This document shows, piece after piece, positions 13,407 through 24,840 of a DNA stretch of 64,000 nucleotides; position 1 is the stretch's first letter, and each line of letters starts with the position of its first letter. The position numbers and the translations under genes were made by a program. Below the pieces are notes generated by a model. That model had not been told where the DNA came from, searched no databases, and saw nothing but the letters and a program-made list of their open reading frames with translations. The stretch comes from Populus alba (taxonomy: Eukaryota > Streptophyta > Magnoliopsida > Malpighiales > Salicaceae): assembly GCF_005239225.2 (NCBI RefSeq), contig NC_133292.1, positions 10,636,985-10,700,984 on the forward strand. The letters run 5' to 3'.

Positions 13407-14181
13407 AACATAATTTAAATTAAAGATAAATTAATTATAAATTATGCAATACAAATACAATATCAAACAAATATAATTTTAAAATTTAAAATATTTCTAA
13501 ATAGTCAAGATTAAATAGATATTAACTTAAAGTAATTCAACTTAAATAAAATATCAAAATATTATGAAAGTAAAATGTTTTAACAAAAATATTTTAAATA
13601 TAAAGTTAGGTCAATGTTATCAAGGCTAATAGAATCTAAAACATCCATTGTTTTGCTCAAATTCCTACAAAGTATGAATATTAAAAAAAACAACATAAAT
13701 ATAAATATATATATTAGCGATAAATCTAATTTTAAAAAATTCATATCATTTTTAATGAAAATAGTAATGAAAAAAAAACTTTTTATAATTGAATGGTTTA
13801 ATTAATTAAATTGAACAAGATTCAATTTAATTCAATAGCTTTTCAAAAATAGAAACAAAATATGTGGAATGAAACTTGAATATTCTAAGTAGAATTTAAT
13901 TAAAAAATTCAAAACAAACCAAGATTTAAAATAAAATAAAAATTATTCTATTTTTTAAATTGATATGTAATGTTTCTAACATTTCAAACAAAACAAAATA
14001 AAATTTACAACCTTACCAAATATTAAACAGTTAACAGTCATCTTCCATGACCACACAAAACAAAACAAAAAAGTCACAAGCTCACACACCCTTGACAAGA
14101 AATAAAGTTAAGTTCTTTACTCACTCTCTAACGCAAAAAACCTCTCCTTTCCCCGTTCTCCTTGATCTTCCCCAATCCTTC

Positions 14182-16028
14182 ATGGATCATCTCTTTCTCT
14201 CTCTCACTCTTTTCACTCTCATCTCCCTCTCTTCTTTCTCTGGTAATTTACCAGTTAACTTCATGAACCCATTTTCTTTTTTTATCTTCCAATTTTTAAA
14301 CTAATCCAGTTTCTTGATTTCTTGGTTCTTCTTGCAGGAGTAGAACCGATTACTTTCAAATTCATCAACAAGTGTAGGCACACGATATGGCCTGGTTTGC
14401 TATCTGGCGCAGGGACAGCACAACTCCCTACTACAGGGTTTTACCTCAATAGCGGTAAATCAAGAACAGTTAAGATTCCAAGATCTTGGTCGGGTCGGGT
14501 CTGGGGTCGGACCCTTTGCTCCCAAGATCGGACTGGCAAATTTTCATGTCTCACAGGTGATTGCGGGTCTGGTAAAGTTGAGTGTTTAGGTAGTGGGGCC
14601 CAACCACCTGCCACGTTGGCGGAGTTTACCTTGAACGGTGCTGATGGGTTAGATTTTTATGATGTCAGCTTAGTGGACGGTTATAATTTACCTATGCTGG
14701 TTATCCCTAAGAAAGTGACACGCGGAGGTTGTGGCGCGACGGGGTGCTTGATTGACTTGAATGGCGCGTGTCCGAAGGAATTGAGGTTGTCCCCCGCGAC
14801 AGGCGGCAAGGGTGCGGTGGCGTGTAGAAGCGCTTGTGAAGCGTTTGGTGACCCGAGATTTTGTTGCAGTGAGGGGTATGCTACGCCCGAGACATGTGGA
14901 CCATCCGTGTATTCCTTGTTTTTTAAACATGCTTGCCCACGCTCCTATAGCTACGCGTATGATGACAAGACCAGCACGTACACCTGTGCCGCTACAGACT
15001 ACGATATCATATTTTGTCCATTGCCTTATACCAGGTAAATTTACTAATTTAACTTCGTCAATGATTTTATATTGTTTGATGATCTTATGTTTATTTGAGG
15101 ATAGTTGAGTAATTTTAGTAATGGCAGTGGGTTGACAATCTGTCAAGTTCAAGAAATTTCGGATTTGTGTTTGTGGATATGATTAGTAGCCAGGGAGTTT
15201 ATAATTGAGGAGTGATAGTGACGAATGATGGGCCGAATTAATGTTTGAAACGACACAATTTATTAGCAACCAATAATGATTTAACCCAGTTAACTAACAA
15301 AAAAAAATAAAAATGATGGCATGTGAATTTGGACTGGTCATAATGTGCTAGAATTAGTCAACGGGTCGTGGTAAATCTGCTAAAGTTTGAGCGAGTGATT
15401 GACAGCATAATTGAGCAATCATTTTGGAAAGAAAATGCTGTGGTAGAATCGTCTCCATCGAAGGTACATGGGAATTAGTCTAGTTGCATTCGAACAATTG
15501 ACTTCTGAGTTGAAAGTACTTGTTGAAACAAACATGTTAGCCTACCTGTACTCTAAAGATCGTCCTAGTTGTGTTGCTGTTCAGGGTTGAACTGGAGGAT
15601 TATGTTTGTTGTTTGCCACATTGACAGCAAACATGAACAGTTTTATCAATCATTCTCTGTAGAAAAGTTACCATCTTGGTCAACCTAGAGTTGGAATGGA
15701 TCATTAGAAGCAACGATCCACCTTGTAGATGTAAATGTGAAAGCTGTGGCTTCCAATTAATGGCTAAACCACTTTCATTTGATTATTTTACGCTGAAAGG
15801 GCAGCCCTGTATCAGGAAACTTCAAGTATTTCCTTTTTAAATTTCAGCCAGAAATTGCTGGCGTTGCGAAAAGATGGGGTGGAGCTCCCACTTGTGAACA
15901 AGACTACGATGTACCAACGAAGCCATGGTGCTTCATCTCCAGGTGTGGTTCAACTGCAATTTCTTGCTGGCGCCGCCTCTATAGTAACGGCACTTTTGCT
16001 CTTTCGGCCACCTTTATTTCCCTTGTGA
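14182..16028 (+). CDS. Thaumatin-like protein (TLP-1), 3 exons
   Basis: This is a secreted or GPI-anchored thaumatin-like (PR-5 family) protein, probably acting in the apoplast or wall in defence or wall remodelling. Exons are 14182-14242, 14338-15034 and 15848-16028, giving 312 residues. Exon 1 encodes only the signal peptide (MDHLFLSLTLFTLISLSSFSG). Exon 2 carries the whole thaumatin fold with all 16 family cysteines, the signature-like start FINKCRHTIWPG and the acidic-cleft residues in WSGRVWGR, TLAEF, FYDVSLVDGYNLP and LIDLN. Read without splicing it stops at TAA 15036-15038, but that codon lies inside a good donor (CAG|GTAAAT). Splicing to 15848 adds a 61-residue tail that begins SQK, exactly as in TLP-2, and ends in a hydrophobic stretch (LAGAASIVTALLLF), consistent with a GPI or membrane-anchor signal. 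Exon 3 is inferred from phase, splice sites and the parallel with TLP-2. The shorter secreted form remains possible through intron retention. Confidence 0.9.
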
Positions 16029-17574
16029 CTAACGTTGGCCTGGACACTTTCAGGCAGATAGTTGCTTTAAATTCCCGCTCCTGAAGGCTAGGGGTCCCTT
16101 TTCTCAGTGCTGCACCGCTCTCCGTCAGCATTTCTTACAGAACAGGTGGTGATGGATGATCAACGACGTCTGTCTGGCTTTTTAATTATTGTGAGAAATC
16201 TTGTAAATCTCTTCCTCTGTATGCACGTAGCTCTTTTATTAGGCATACATTTTGTATAGTTCACGTGAATTTTCTATATCCAATGCCTGTTCTATATCAA
16301 TTTGGCAAATGATTTTGGCCGTTTGGGCGAAACAAAAATTCTTATGATCAAGTGATTGTATCACCCCGAAGTTATTGAAAGAGAAGGCGGTTATGCTTTT
16401 GATTTTACAGCAGATGTTGGGATTGTTCAAGTCACAACACTGAATTGAGGCGTTTTCTTCCCTTTTCTCGCGTTGTTTGAATTGTTATATTGCCCCTGAG
16501 ACTTGAATTGTTTAGCAGCAGATCAATAAGATAGTATTCACTCCATCAGAATCATTGCCAATGAGGTTGGAGAGCTTGGAAGATTTTGCTTCCTTTCACT
16601 CGCACTAAGCTTCAAACCATCATTATCATCTAGGAGCCGTTGTACCTGAATCAGCACGCTGATATTGGCTACTGCCAAATTGTCTAGCAAAACCACACCC
16701 TGTCTTCATTAGTGGATAAACTCTGTCAGACGATCACATATTTTTATACAACGTAAGAAAATTCTTTTGTCTACCATGTTATTAAACAGTGCCTGAGATT
16801 TTCTTATTACCCGAGGGGTATATATCTAGGACGATGTTTATATCTAGAATTTCACCCCTAGCAAAATATAATAGATTTTACTCCTCTTGTTCATGATTCT
16901 AGGAGCGCATCATTGTAACAGTGGTAAGAGTTGGAATGTCTGAATTCTCGCAGTGAATGGTTGCTGAAAGAATGGGAATTAAGTTCAACTATGAATACGG
17001 CACAAGGTCTAACTAGACTCCAAAAACCTGTCGTCATGAAAATCAGCAGACGTAAGGTTCCAGGAAAGTATTGAGAAGGTGACCATATCCAGCCAACGGA
17101 CTCTGAAAATACAAGTGCTTGAGATATTATACAATAGATTGTAAGGCCTGTAAAATCTAGAAAGGGGAATAAGGTAGCTGAAAATATATGCTAACAGCTA
17201 GGAAGTCTCAACAGCACATCAATTTATGGTGTTGGCTTCAGATTCTTGCCTTAAAAAATGATGATTCGCGAACATAATCAGACAAGGAACCAACAGAGAA
17301 GTTTACAATCTCATAAGCATGAAACTGAAAGAATGCAGTAGAATCTACTAAATGAGAAGATTTAGAACACATTCGAATATTGAAAGAAAGCAAATATTTT
17401 GTCAGTCTTGAAACCTGGTACTAAAAGAAGAGTATAACATAGCATAAATCATAGTCGAAACCTCAATTCATAAATCAGAAATGGATCAAATTAATTAATA
17501 CACCTGTTGGATGCTGCTTAAGAGAAAAGAGAGGAGATAAAACTAAAGTTACTGCATCACTACAGATATGCATT
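16029..17574. other. Intergenic region between convergent TLP-1 and F-box genes
   Basis: This contains the 3' flanks of two convergent genes. I found no open frame with family resemblance, no tRNA-like fold and no clear repeat. Base composition is close to that of the neighbouring UTR-like sequence. Confidence 0.5.
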
Positions 17575-18939
17575 TTATGGAATCGTTGAAACTGGTGTTG
17601 GCCACCAAGGGAGCGCAATTGGCAAGACTTTGTAGGCGTATTGCTCTTTTCCGTATAGAGACGGATTGATGATTTCGAACTCTCCGCTTTGTATGTTGCA
17701 CAAGATGAAGTGGGGAAACACGAATAAGCACACCACGTCCTTATTGTTTGGGTGGAAAGCTGTTGCCTCTGGAGCGAACATACTCATAGATGACATGCTA
17801 ACATGGCGAAGGTCAGGGTCCTTGAAGATCATGTTATCAAAGGAGATTTTGAGTGTCAAGATCATTCTTCTACTCTCATAGTCCTTGAGCTCCCAAACAC
17901 TCAAATTATCATCATCACCGCCAACAACTGCATATTCCAACCGCATGCACCGCAAAAACCCTCGGCATACCCCAAGACATTCACTACGATTGATCCAAGG
18001 GTCAGACCGTGAGAGTACAATTTCAGATCCATCAATGAAAATAGTTTGACCACCATCAAAGGGATCATAAGTGACAACATCACTGCCGTTGTACCAATGC
18101 AACTTTCCATCATGTGAAACAACATTGAGGAAAGAGTCGTACTGCCGACCGGAGAGAATAACTTCATTCCATTTTCCAGTTTCAGAACAATATACATCCA
18201 TACAAGCATCAAGCTCTGATATTGGAGTAAACTCCAGTACCCTAAACCGCGGTTCATATTCTTGTCCTTGAACATCCCGTACCGGAGAATTTGGCTCACA
18301 AACCAGCCCAGAAAAAGCCGACAGACCACGTGGCGTATAGCTGCTTCTTTTGGGAGGTGGAGGGAGAAGAAGCCATTTCTCTGTAAAGGGATTGCAGATA
18401 TACTGATTCGTGACAGTGTAATTCTCGTCACTTGCCAGGCAGAATAGTAAGTCATCGCATGATGCCTTAACAGAAACGTACTTTTCTTTCTTCGGAAGAA
18501 ATTCTAATGTGTATAGATTCTCTTCCAGCTCATCATTGGGAGTAATCAAAACAATACCATCTTCTGGATCTTCAATTTCTGTAGTAATGAAGACACTGAG
18601 GGGGCATTGGTATGCAGCATCATAATCACAAATTTTCTTCTTCTTTTCATTGGTATGGTGGGTTTTAAATCGGGTAATAAAAGAACGAGTAGGGATTAAA
18701 GAACACCACCGTTTGCAGACCAACATGCAACGAATGGCAGATTTTGCGGATGGAAGTCGAAGTAGAATTTCAAGCAGCAGATCATCCGTCAGATCATCCA
18801 TACTCACAGAGACATTATTCAAAGTTTTTGATCGTTTTGTTGTTGTGGCTGCTGACAATTCGCTTCTTCTTATTCCTTCTGTAAACATCTCTTTCGTCAG
18901 GATTTTTATGCTTCTTTCCTTTGCCTTTCGGGTTCCCAA
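17575..18939 (-). CDS. F-box protein with F-box-associated domain, single exon
   Basis: This is a probable substrate-recognition subunit of an SCF (SKP1-CUL1-F-box) ubiquitin ligase. The intact 454-codon frame has the F-box at about residues 48-90 (DLTDDLLLEILLRLP, then LVCKRWCSLI), which binds SKP1/ASK. It is followed by a long beta-rich region typical of plant F-box-associated domains, with recurrent Trp and short strands such as YNGSDVVTYDPF and SVWELKDYESRRMIL. It has no introns, as in many plant F-box genes. The first Met is used. A second in-frame Met at residue 47, just before the F-box, could also serve, and the 46 residues before it are basic and low in structure. The target is unknown. 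The gene sits convergently with TLP-1. Confidence 0.88.
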   Translation of the reverse strand: MGTRKAKERSIKILTKEMFTEGIRRSELSAATTTKRSKTLNNVSVSMDDLTDDLLLEILLRLPSAKSAIRCMLVCKRWCSLIPTRSFITRFKTHHTNEKKKKICDYDAAYQCPLSVFITTEIEDPEDGIVLITPNDELEENLYTLEFLPKKEKYVSVKASCDDLLFCLASDENYTVTNQYICNPFTEKWLLLPPPPKRSSYTPRGLSAFSGLVCEPNSPVRDVQGQEYEPRFRVLEFTPISELDACMDVYCSETGKWNEVILSGRQYDSFLNVVSHDGKLHWYNGSDVVTYDPFDGGQTIFIDGSEIVLSRSDPWINRSECLGVCRGFLRCMRLEYAVVGGDDDNLSVWELKDYESRRMILTLKISFDNMIFKDPDLRHVSMSSMSMFAPEATAFHPNNKDVVCLFVFPHFILCNIQSGEFEIINPSLYGKEQYAYKVLPIALPWWPTPVSTIP

Positions 18940-19372
18940 CCCTCTTATTTAAGTCCGTGCAGTAAGGATCCTTTTAGGTTCCGGATTAATTTTGGGTGAA
19001 GCAGTGGGGTACTTTTGGCGGGGAAGCTTCTTGTTTTTTCATGGCCATCTTACCGTTATTTCCTTCCTGCCCACGGATTTTAGGTCAAAGACCAAAAGAA
19101 TGAAGTGTTTGATTTAATTTTAAATTCTATATCCAAAGAATTCTTATTCTACGAGTAATGTATTGATAATATAGTTATCCTTCGAATCTCTGTAATTATC
19201 TCTAGAATTCTTATTCGTGGGACTCCGAGAATAATATAACACGATTAAGATATATTTTCATCATATTTCTCGCACTGCACCCTCTCTTTCCAGTGAGATT
19301 AAGATCAGGCTTAGTGTGCATTGCGCAAATCTGTTGTTATGATCATCTCAAATGTGTTTTCATGTTTGTGCC

Positions 19373-19564
19373 TGTTTGGCATTGCGGGGCTTTTCAAAAA
19401 AATTCAAATTGTTTTTTTTTTTTTACTAAAATTGAATGCGGTTTGTATTTTTTGGATCGTTTTGATGTGCTGATATCAAAAATGATTTTTAAAAAATGAA
19501 AAAAAATATTATTAACATGTTTTTCGGCACGAAAAGCTATTTGAAAAGCAACCGTTACCACACT
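19373..19564. mobile_element. MITE-like non-autonomous TIR element, nearly complete
   Basis: The left end (tgtttggcattgcggggctt) and the inverted right end (the reverse complement of aaaagcaaccgttaccaca) share an imperfect terminal repeat ending in GCTTTTCAAA. The 190-bp interior is A/T tracts around gtgctgatatcaaaaatga. This architecture fits a short non-autonomous DNA transposon of a family that is abundant in Salicaceae. The superfamily is not assigned because no clear target-site duplication was seen. Confidence 0.55.
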
Positions 19565-19754
19565 CAGAATCTTATCTGGGCTGCGCAATTTCTAGTCCAT
19601 TGGGCCAATGGGAGAAAGTTGTTGTCTTTGGTCTGTAGCCAGCACGCATGCTCATGGTCCAGCTTCTGTCGACAGTTTTCGAATGGGCTTAGTTCGGAGA
19701 TTTATTGGGAAAAAAATGCGGCCCAGCTCACAATCTAAATGCCTATAATGTTAT

Positions 19755-19935
19755 AATAAGCTGGTTGTTATTATTTTTTAAAATAAAATATATTAAAATA
19801 AATTTTTTATTTTAAAAAAATATTTTTAATACCAGCATATTAAAATAATATGAAAACATCAAAAATAATTAATTTAAAATAAAAAAATAAAAATTAAATT
19901 AAAATATTTTTAAAACACAAAAACAAATATGATCT
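19755..19935. repeat. AT-rich MITE-like repeat, inverted relative to the 7497 copy
   Basis: The interior reads ataccagcatattaaaataa and the right end reads aaaacacaaaaacaaat. These are the reverse complement of the words opening the copy near 7500. It lies less than 200 bases from the element at 19373-19564, so two copies are nested or clustered. Confidence 0.45.
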
Positions 19936-20344
19936 AAGATGATAAATGAAGGACCTGAAAGAGAATTTTATAGTGCATGCAATTCCTCTATAAACTTATT
20001 TTTGAAAAGAAAAAAGAGAGATAGATGTTAAAATAAAAAATCAAATTCGAGATTTATTAAAAAATGATGAGCATGTTTTTATTTAAAATGAAAAATATAT
20101 TTGTATTTTATTTTCTCTCACAATTTCTCTTTTCTTTTCATATTTATCTCTTGAGAGTAAATACGAGTAAGCATCAAAATCCATTTAATGGGCCCGCATA
20201 ATTAGCAACCCCATACCCTAGAGGACCACGAACATTAAAAAAAGTCACCATATTTATAAGAACACAAGCCAAGCCATACGTATTCATCATACAAGGGGGC
20301 TTGACAATTGTTCCTCTTCTTACATGGTTCCATGATCTGTTGGA

Positions 20345-20515
20345 AGATTGTTTGTTTTTAAAAAATTTAATTTTTATTTTATTTTTTTACTTGAAATTAA
20401 TATTTTTTTATATTTTAATATATAATATTAAAAATAATTTAAAAAACTAAAAAATATTATTTTAATATAAAATAAAAAATACTTTAAAAAATAATTATTA
20501 CTATATTATCATGTA
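20345..20515. repeat. AT-rich MITE-like repeat
   Basis: Long A/T tracts occur in the same word order as the other copies (acttgaaattaatattttt, then taaaaataatttaaaa). It is degenerate and its borders are approximate. Confidence 0.35.
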
Positions 20516-21710
20516 TCACAATCACAGCCCATAAGCGCCCATGCTTTGAAACAGAATTAAACTGTTGTCCTGTCCTGAAGTCACCCGTAATTGTGGTAAA
20601 AATTATTTCATTTCATCAGTTATATAAACAAATAAAATAAAACAGAGAGAGGTGACCCATAACTTCAATCGTAACATGCAGCATTTACATGATAAATTGA
20701 ATCGCCGAACTCTACAAAAACCCTCGTGAAGTGGAAATTTTCTATTTGTCTTGTCATCCGCATCTCCCGTTTAAATCCTTTAAAAAATTGAGAAAAAATA
20801 TTATTTTTTCCTGAATGCAATATGTTGATGAAGGCCTGGACGACAATCAGGAATGAATTTAATTTTACTGGATGAAATATGACACAAATTACAAAAAAAA
20901 AAAAATCATCATAAAACGTATCAGCTGAAGGCCTTCCATTTTTTTAAAGAAAAATGGAGATACCAATGGGTCTAAGAAGGAATGCTTTGATTCTTAACAT
21001 TAATTTACCGCTACAGTCGATACTTTTGCTGGTTTCTTTTGACAAAGAAAGCTAGGAAAGGAGAGAAGGGAGGGTATCAAAAGCCTCGTTTGTCTAGAGA
21101 AAAGCTTATAAAAGCAAAACCCTACTCTCGATTCAACGTTTCCATGTTCTTACAGGACACAATTCAACCATATTACGTGAAAAATACACTCACTTGCGAA
21201 GACAGGTCCTGGTTTATGGATGAATCTTGCATAAATTAAAAGTGAAATGTTAGGACGATTACCCTTGGCCATGTAATGCAAAGCTCTTGGAGGAAACGAG
21301 AAAAAGGGGGTGATCAAATCAGCAGTAGTGGAAACAAAGGCTGTAACAAGGAGACAAGAAGGTAGACAGGGTCGTGGATGGTCAACAAGATTGTAAGTTG
21401 CCTTCACTGTCTCCTAAACATTGATGTCCGTGATTGCACGTAAACACAAGTCACAGCAATGAATACAGTATATACGAGAATAAAACACGTATGGATTTGC
21501 TCGCCCTCGACGAGAAATCTGGTTATGGCAACTGCAAATTTGTCGGTCCTCGCGTACCTTTCTAGCTGGCCGCTCTCTCGGGTTGATATATAGCATAATA
21601 AAGAAATGGACTTGAGGAAATTTAATAGATTTGATCAGCTGGGAATATCAAGAGGAAATGCTCTAAATCTGTCTTGATAACGAAGAACATCACAAGCCCA
21701 ACAATTTGCA

Positions 21711-21850
21711 TGCGAGGTGTCTCAGTGGTAGCAACTTGAAATTAAAAGCTAGTTTTTTTTTCTGAAGTTCAAATTCTGTAATTATTAATATAATAATTAT
21801 TAATTTTAAAATTTGTGAAAATTAATCAAGATATGTAAAAAACTGATTGA
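21711..21850 (+). repeat. tRNA-derived SINE-like element
   Basis: The start, gaggtgtctcagtggtagca, resembles a pol III A box. About 45 bases later gaagttcaaattctg resembles a B box. The body then runs into aatt-rich sequence containing gaaaattaatcaagatatg. Similar bodies lacking the head occur near 29815-30070, 39540-39690 and, inverted, at 42425-42620. This fits the head and body of a plant SINE. No target duplication was fixed by eye. Confidence 0.45.
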
Positions 21851-24699
21851 TATATTTATATATAATATAAATAAATAAAAAAAAGTATTCTTGATGGTCC
21901 CATGGAAGGACTAGTCATGTATCATTTATTTACCCAGATGAAAGTATTGGAATGGATTATAATATGGCTGCATTTCGGTGTCGTGGTGTGCTTCTCCATG
22001 TCTGTGAAATCAGGCACGACATGAATATCTAATGAAAGCAACATTTCAGCACATTTTGATGTCTGTGCAAGACCGAGCAGTGCCTTTTAGGTTTTATTTA
22101 TTTTTCACTGAGTCTGTCAGTCAACTTGTATTTGTTTTCTCCCTCTAGTAGAAAACCCTAGATAGTTTCTACCATGTAAGAGGGAAAACTCGATCTCTTT
22201 CTAGAAGAGGGGAAATTATGTTAAAATAAGATCAATATGGTAAAAAAAGAAAACAACTTCTACAAGACTAGCACACGACGGATATGTTTTGATGGAGAGA
22301 CTTGTTGATTTGGAACAAATTCAAATCACACACACACATGTAACATTACATATATGGCTAGAAACGGGTACCTAATACCTACAATTTTTATTTTTTTTTA
22401 TGAATTTAAGGATTTTATGATAATTAAGTCAAAGATTTTTTTAAGAGAAAATATAATAATATCACAAAAAATACCCTGAAAATAGATATAAAGTAAAGAA
22501 TGAAAATTCTTAATCTTTTATTTAAAGAATTTATGGTTCATGAGTTTTTTTTATGGAGAAAATAGACTAAAGCTTAATATTATTATGATAATATTAAAAA
22601 AAATATATTCATAACACAAGTATTAATGTTAATTAAAAATATCTGTAATATATGTATTAACATTTAACAAGAAGAATTATTCTTGATATATATATATATA
22701 TTTATGAAAATACGATGGATTCTTTAAATCTACACATTATTTTTCACGAAACACTAATATTAATAAAGATATTATAAGTACTTTTATATAACTAATAAGT
22801 ATAAAAAAAGTAGAGTAAAAAATATAGCTAAGTTCCAGAATGTTAGTTGTTAAACTTGTCTGAGCATAATTGAGGTTGAGTTTCAAGAGGATTTTTTTTT
22901 TCTTTTAAATTTAGGCTTTTGTATTATATGTGTCCCATATAGCAAGGTGCAATCTTTTCAATCAATCAAGAAAAAATAATTTTGTCCCTGCTATTTATAT
23001 AATTTTTATTAAATAAATATCAATAGCTAGAGCTTTTGTATCATGGGAGAAAAGAAATATCACATGTAAACAGACAACTTCCGATGCTCAGCACTCTCCA
23101 CGATCTTGCCTGTTCCAAATCAATCCAGGAACATTTTTTAAAGCATGCAACGCATAAAGCTATAACAGATCGCAACCCGTACATCCGCATGAACTGGCAT
23201 CAAATATTCTACTCATGATCCTTGAAAGTTAAAACTTTATCTTCGAGAGGTAAACTCAGACAAGAACATATAACGACAAAAGCAGAAATCACTCAATTTA
23301 TCTTTTATTATGTTTATTCCCCCCATTATTATTCTTACGAGGAGCGGGAGCAATAAAACTGTACACTATTTTTCTCATCGAGAGTGGTTTGAATGGCCTT
23401 CACGGTCGTGTGATGTGGATTGTGGACCTCTAAATGATGCAAGTTTTTACAACGTTCCACAGAGCTCAAGGTGCTGTAGAGGAGTAAAAAGAAGGTGGAA
23501 TCATGGTTATTTACAAGTTACACTGATTATGCCGAGACCCACTTCTTTTCAACCAGTGTCCCTCCAAGATTAGGTGTTACTTTCTCTTGAACCCTTCAAT
23601 CTCTTTACTCAAATCTGCACCTGTAGCTCTGTACTCCACCGAGTTGCTTGAGCTGGGCTACAAACAAGGGCTGAGTCTACAAAACTTGCCTGGAGTTTAA
23701 AAGAGATGATCACCTTCAAAGACATTTATTTGAAACTTGCCTGGAATATACAACCTCCACCCCATCAATCTCTTCTCCATCCCTACACCATGCTCTTTTA
23801 TCTGAAAAAAAAAAAAAAAACAAACTTGACTAGCTTAAATATGGATGGTCATGGATACATTTGGATCAGGTGTTGCATTATTAATATATATCTGAATTAA
23901 AGCAAGTCAGTATAATCCAATATAAAGTTCTTTATACTTGAACTCGATCAGATGGATTTGAGTATTTATAAGCTATTTGTAATCCAAATCTAAAGATGAA
24001 CCTCCACTCTAACTTGAAATTTAAATGTTATAATTTTAAATTATCTAGTTATAATTAACTTGATTTATATATAGTTTTTTTTAATTTCAAATTATTTATT
24101 TATTTAAAGTTAGACTGAGCCAGTGTTCTGGATAAAGCAGTATCAATAACCAATCCAAAACTCGATTTTCTACCTGTAAATTTTTCAAGAACCCAATCGG
24201 ATCTAAATATTTCGTATCTATATTCTATTCAGGTGGGTTCGGAGGTGAAATCCACGTCCCTGAGCTTGAATTCAATAACTCTGACCAGAACTCTTGCATG
24301 GTATCAGTAAATTGTCAGTGTATTTTTTAAATAATTTCAATTAATTCTCCCTTGTTTTTTTTTAATTATTTAAGTCAATATTTTCAGCTTCCAGAGAATC
24401 TACAGTAAATCATCCAAAGAAGAGGGAATACGCGAATCCTATGCCATAGCCATTATTACACTGCACTGCAGGCAAGAAGCCCCACACTCGGCCTCCCTCG
24501 TGGCATAAATCAACGGTCATATTATTCTGACGTGGCAATATAAGAGCTGTAATTTGGCTGGTCCCACATCTAAATAGTCTCCATCTCAGCCTTGTCAGAG
24601 CTCCGTGGTACAGAATCAACTTTTTTTTTTTCCTCCTGGTTTTATTAAAGTTGCTGATGTGACAAATAAAGTGACTGCAAAAGGTTTACAAGTTGATGA

Positions 24700-24840
24700 T
24701 TGGTGTTTTTAAAATATTTTTTATTTTAAAATTTATTTTTAATTATTAATATATTAAAATACAAAATTAGGAAAAAAAATTAATGAATTCTTCTTCTTCA
24801 CAAATACTTTTTTAAAGTAAAAAACAAACACAGTCTGCTT
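24700..24840. repeat. AT-rich MITE-like repeat
   Basis: The copy starts near ttggtgtttttaaaatat and ends near gtaaaaaacaaacacagtc, with A/T tracts between. It is a degenerate member of the same dispersed family. Confidence 0.35.

Larger units (their letters stand above)
6795..14181. other. Gene-poor region between LAX2 and TLP-1
   Basis: This 7.4-kb interval holds the LAX2 promoter side, dispersed repeats and microsatellites: (TA)n near 7648-7669, (CT)n near 8641-8668, (GA)n at 9077-9100, (AT)n at 12297-12322 and again at 13369-13400. AT-rich MITE-like stretches are listed separately. A 92-codon plus-strand frame at 9413-9691 encodes two or three hydrophobic stretches, but I recognise no family. 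It is reported as a finding rather than a gene. No exon chain could be assembled here. Confidence 0.5.

Noticed and set aside
17666..18952. Several plus-strand frames of 60-100 codons and a 184-codon minus frame
   Set aside because: All overlap the F-box coding frame and show no domains. They are shadows of it.
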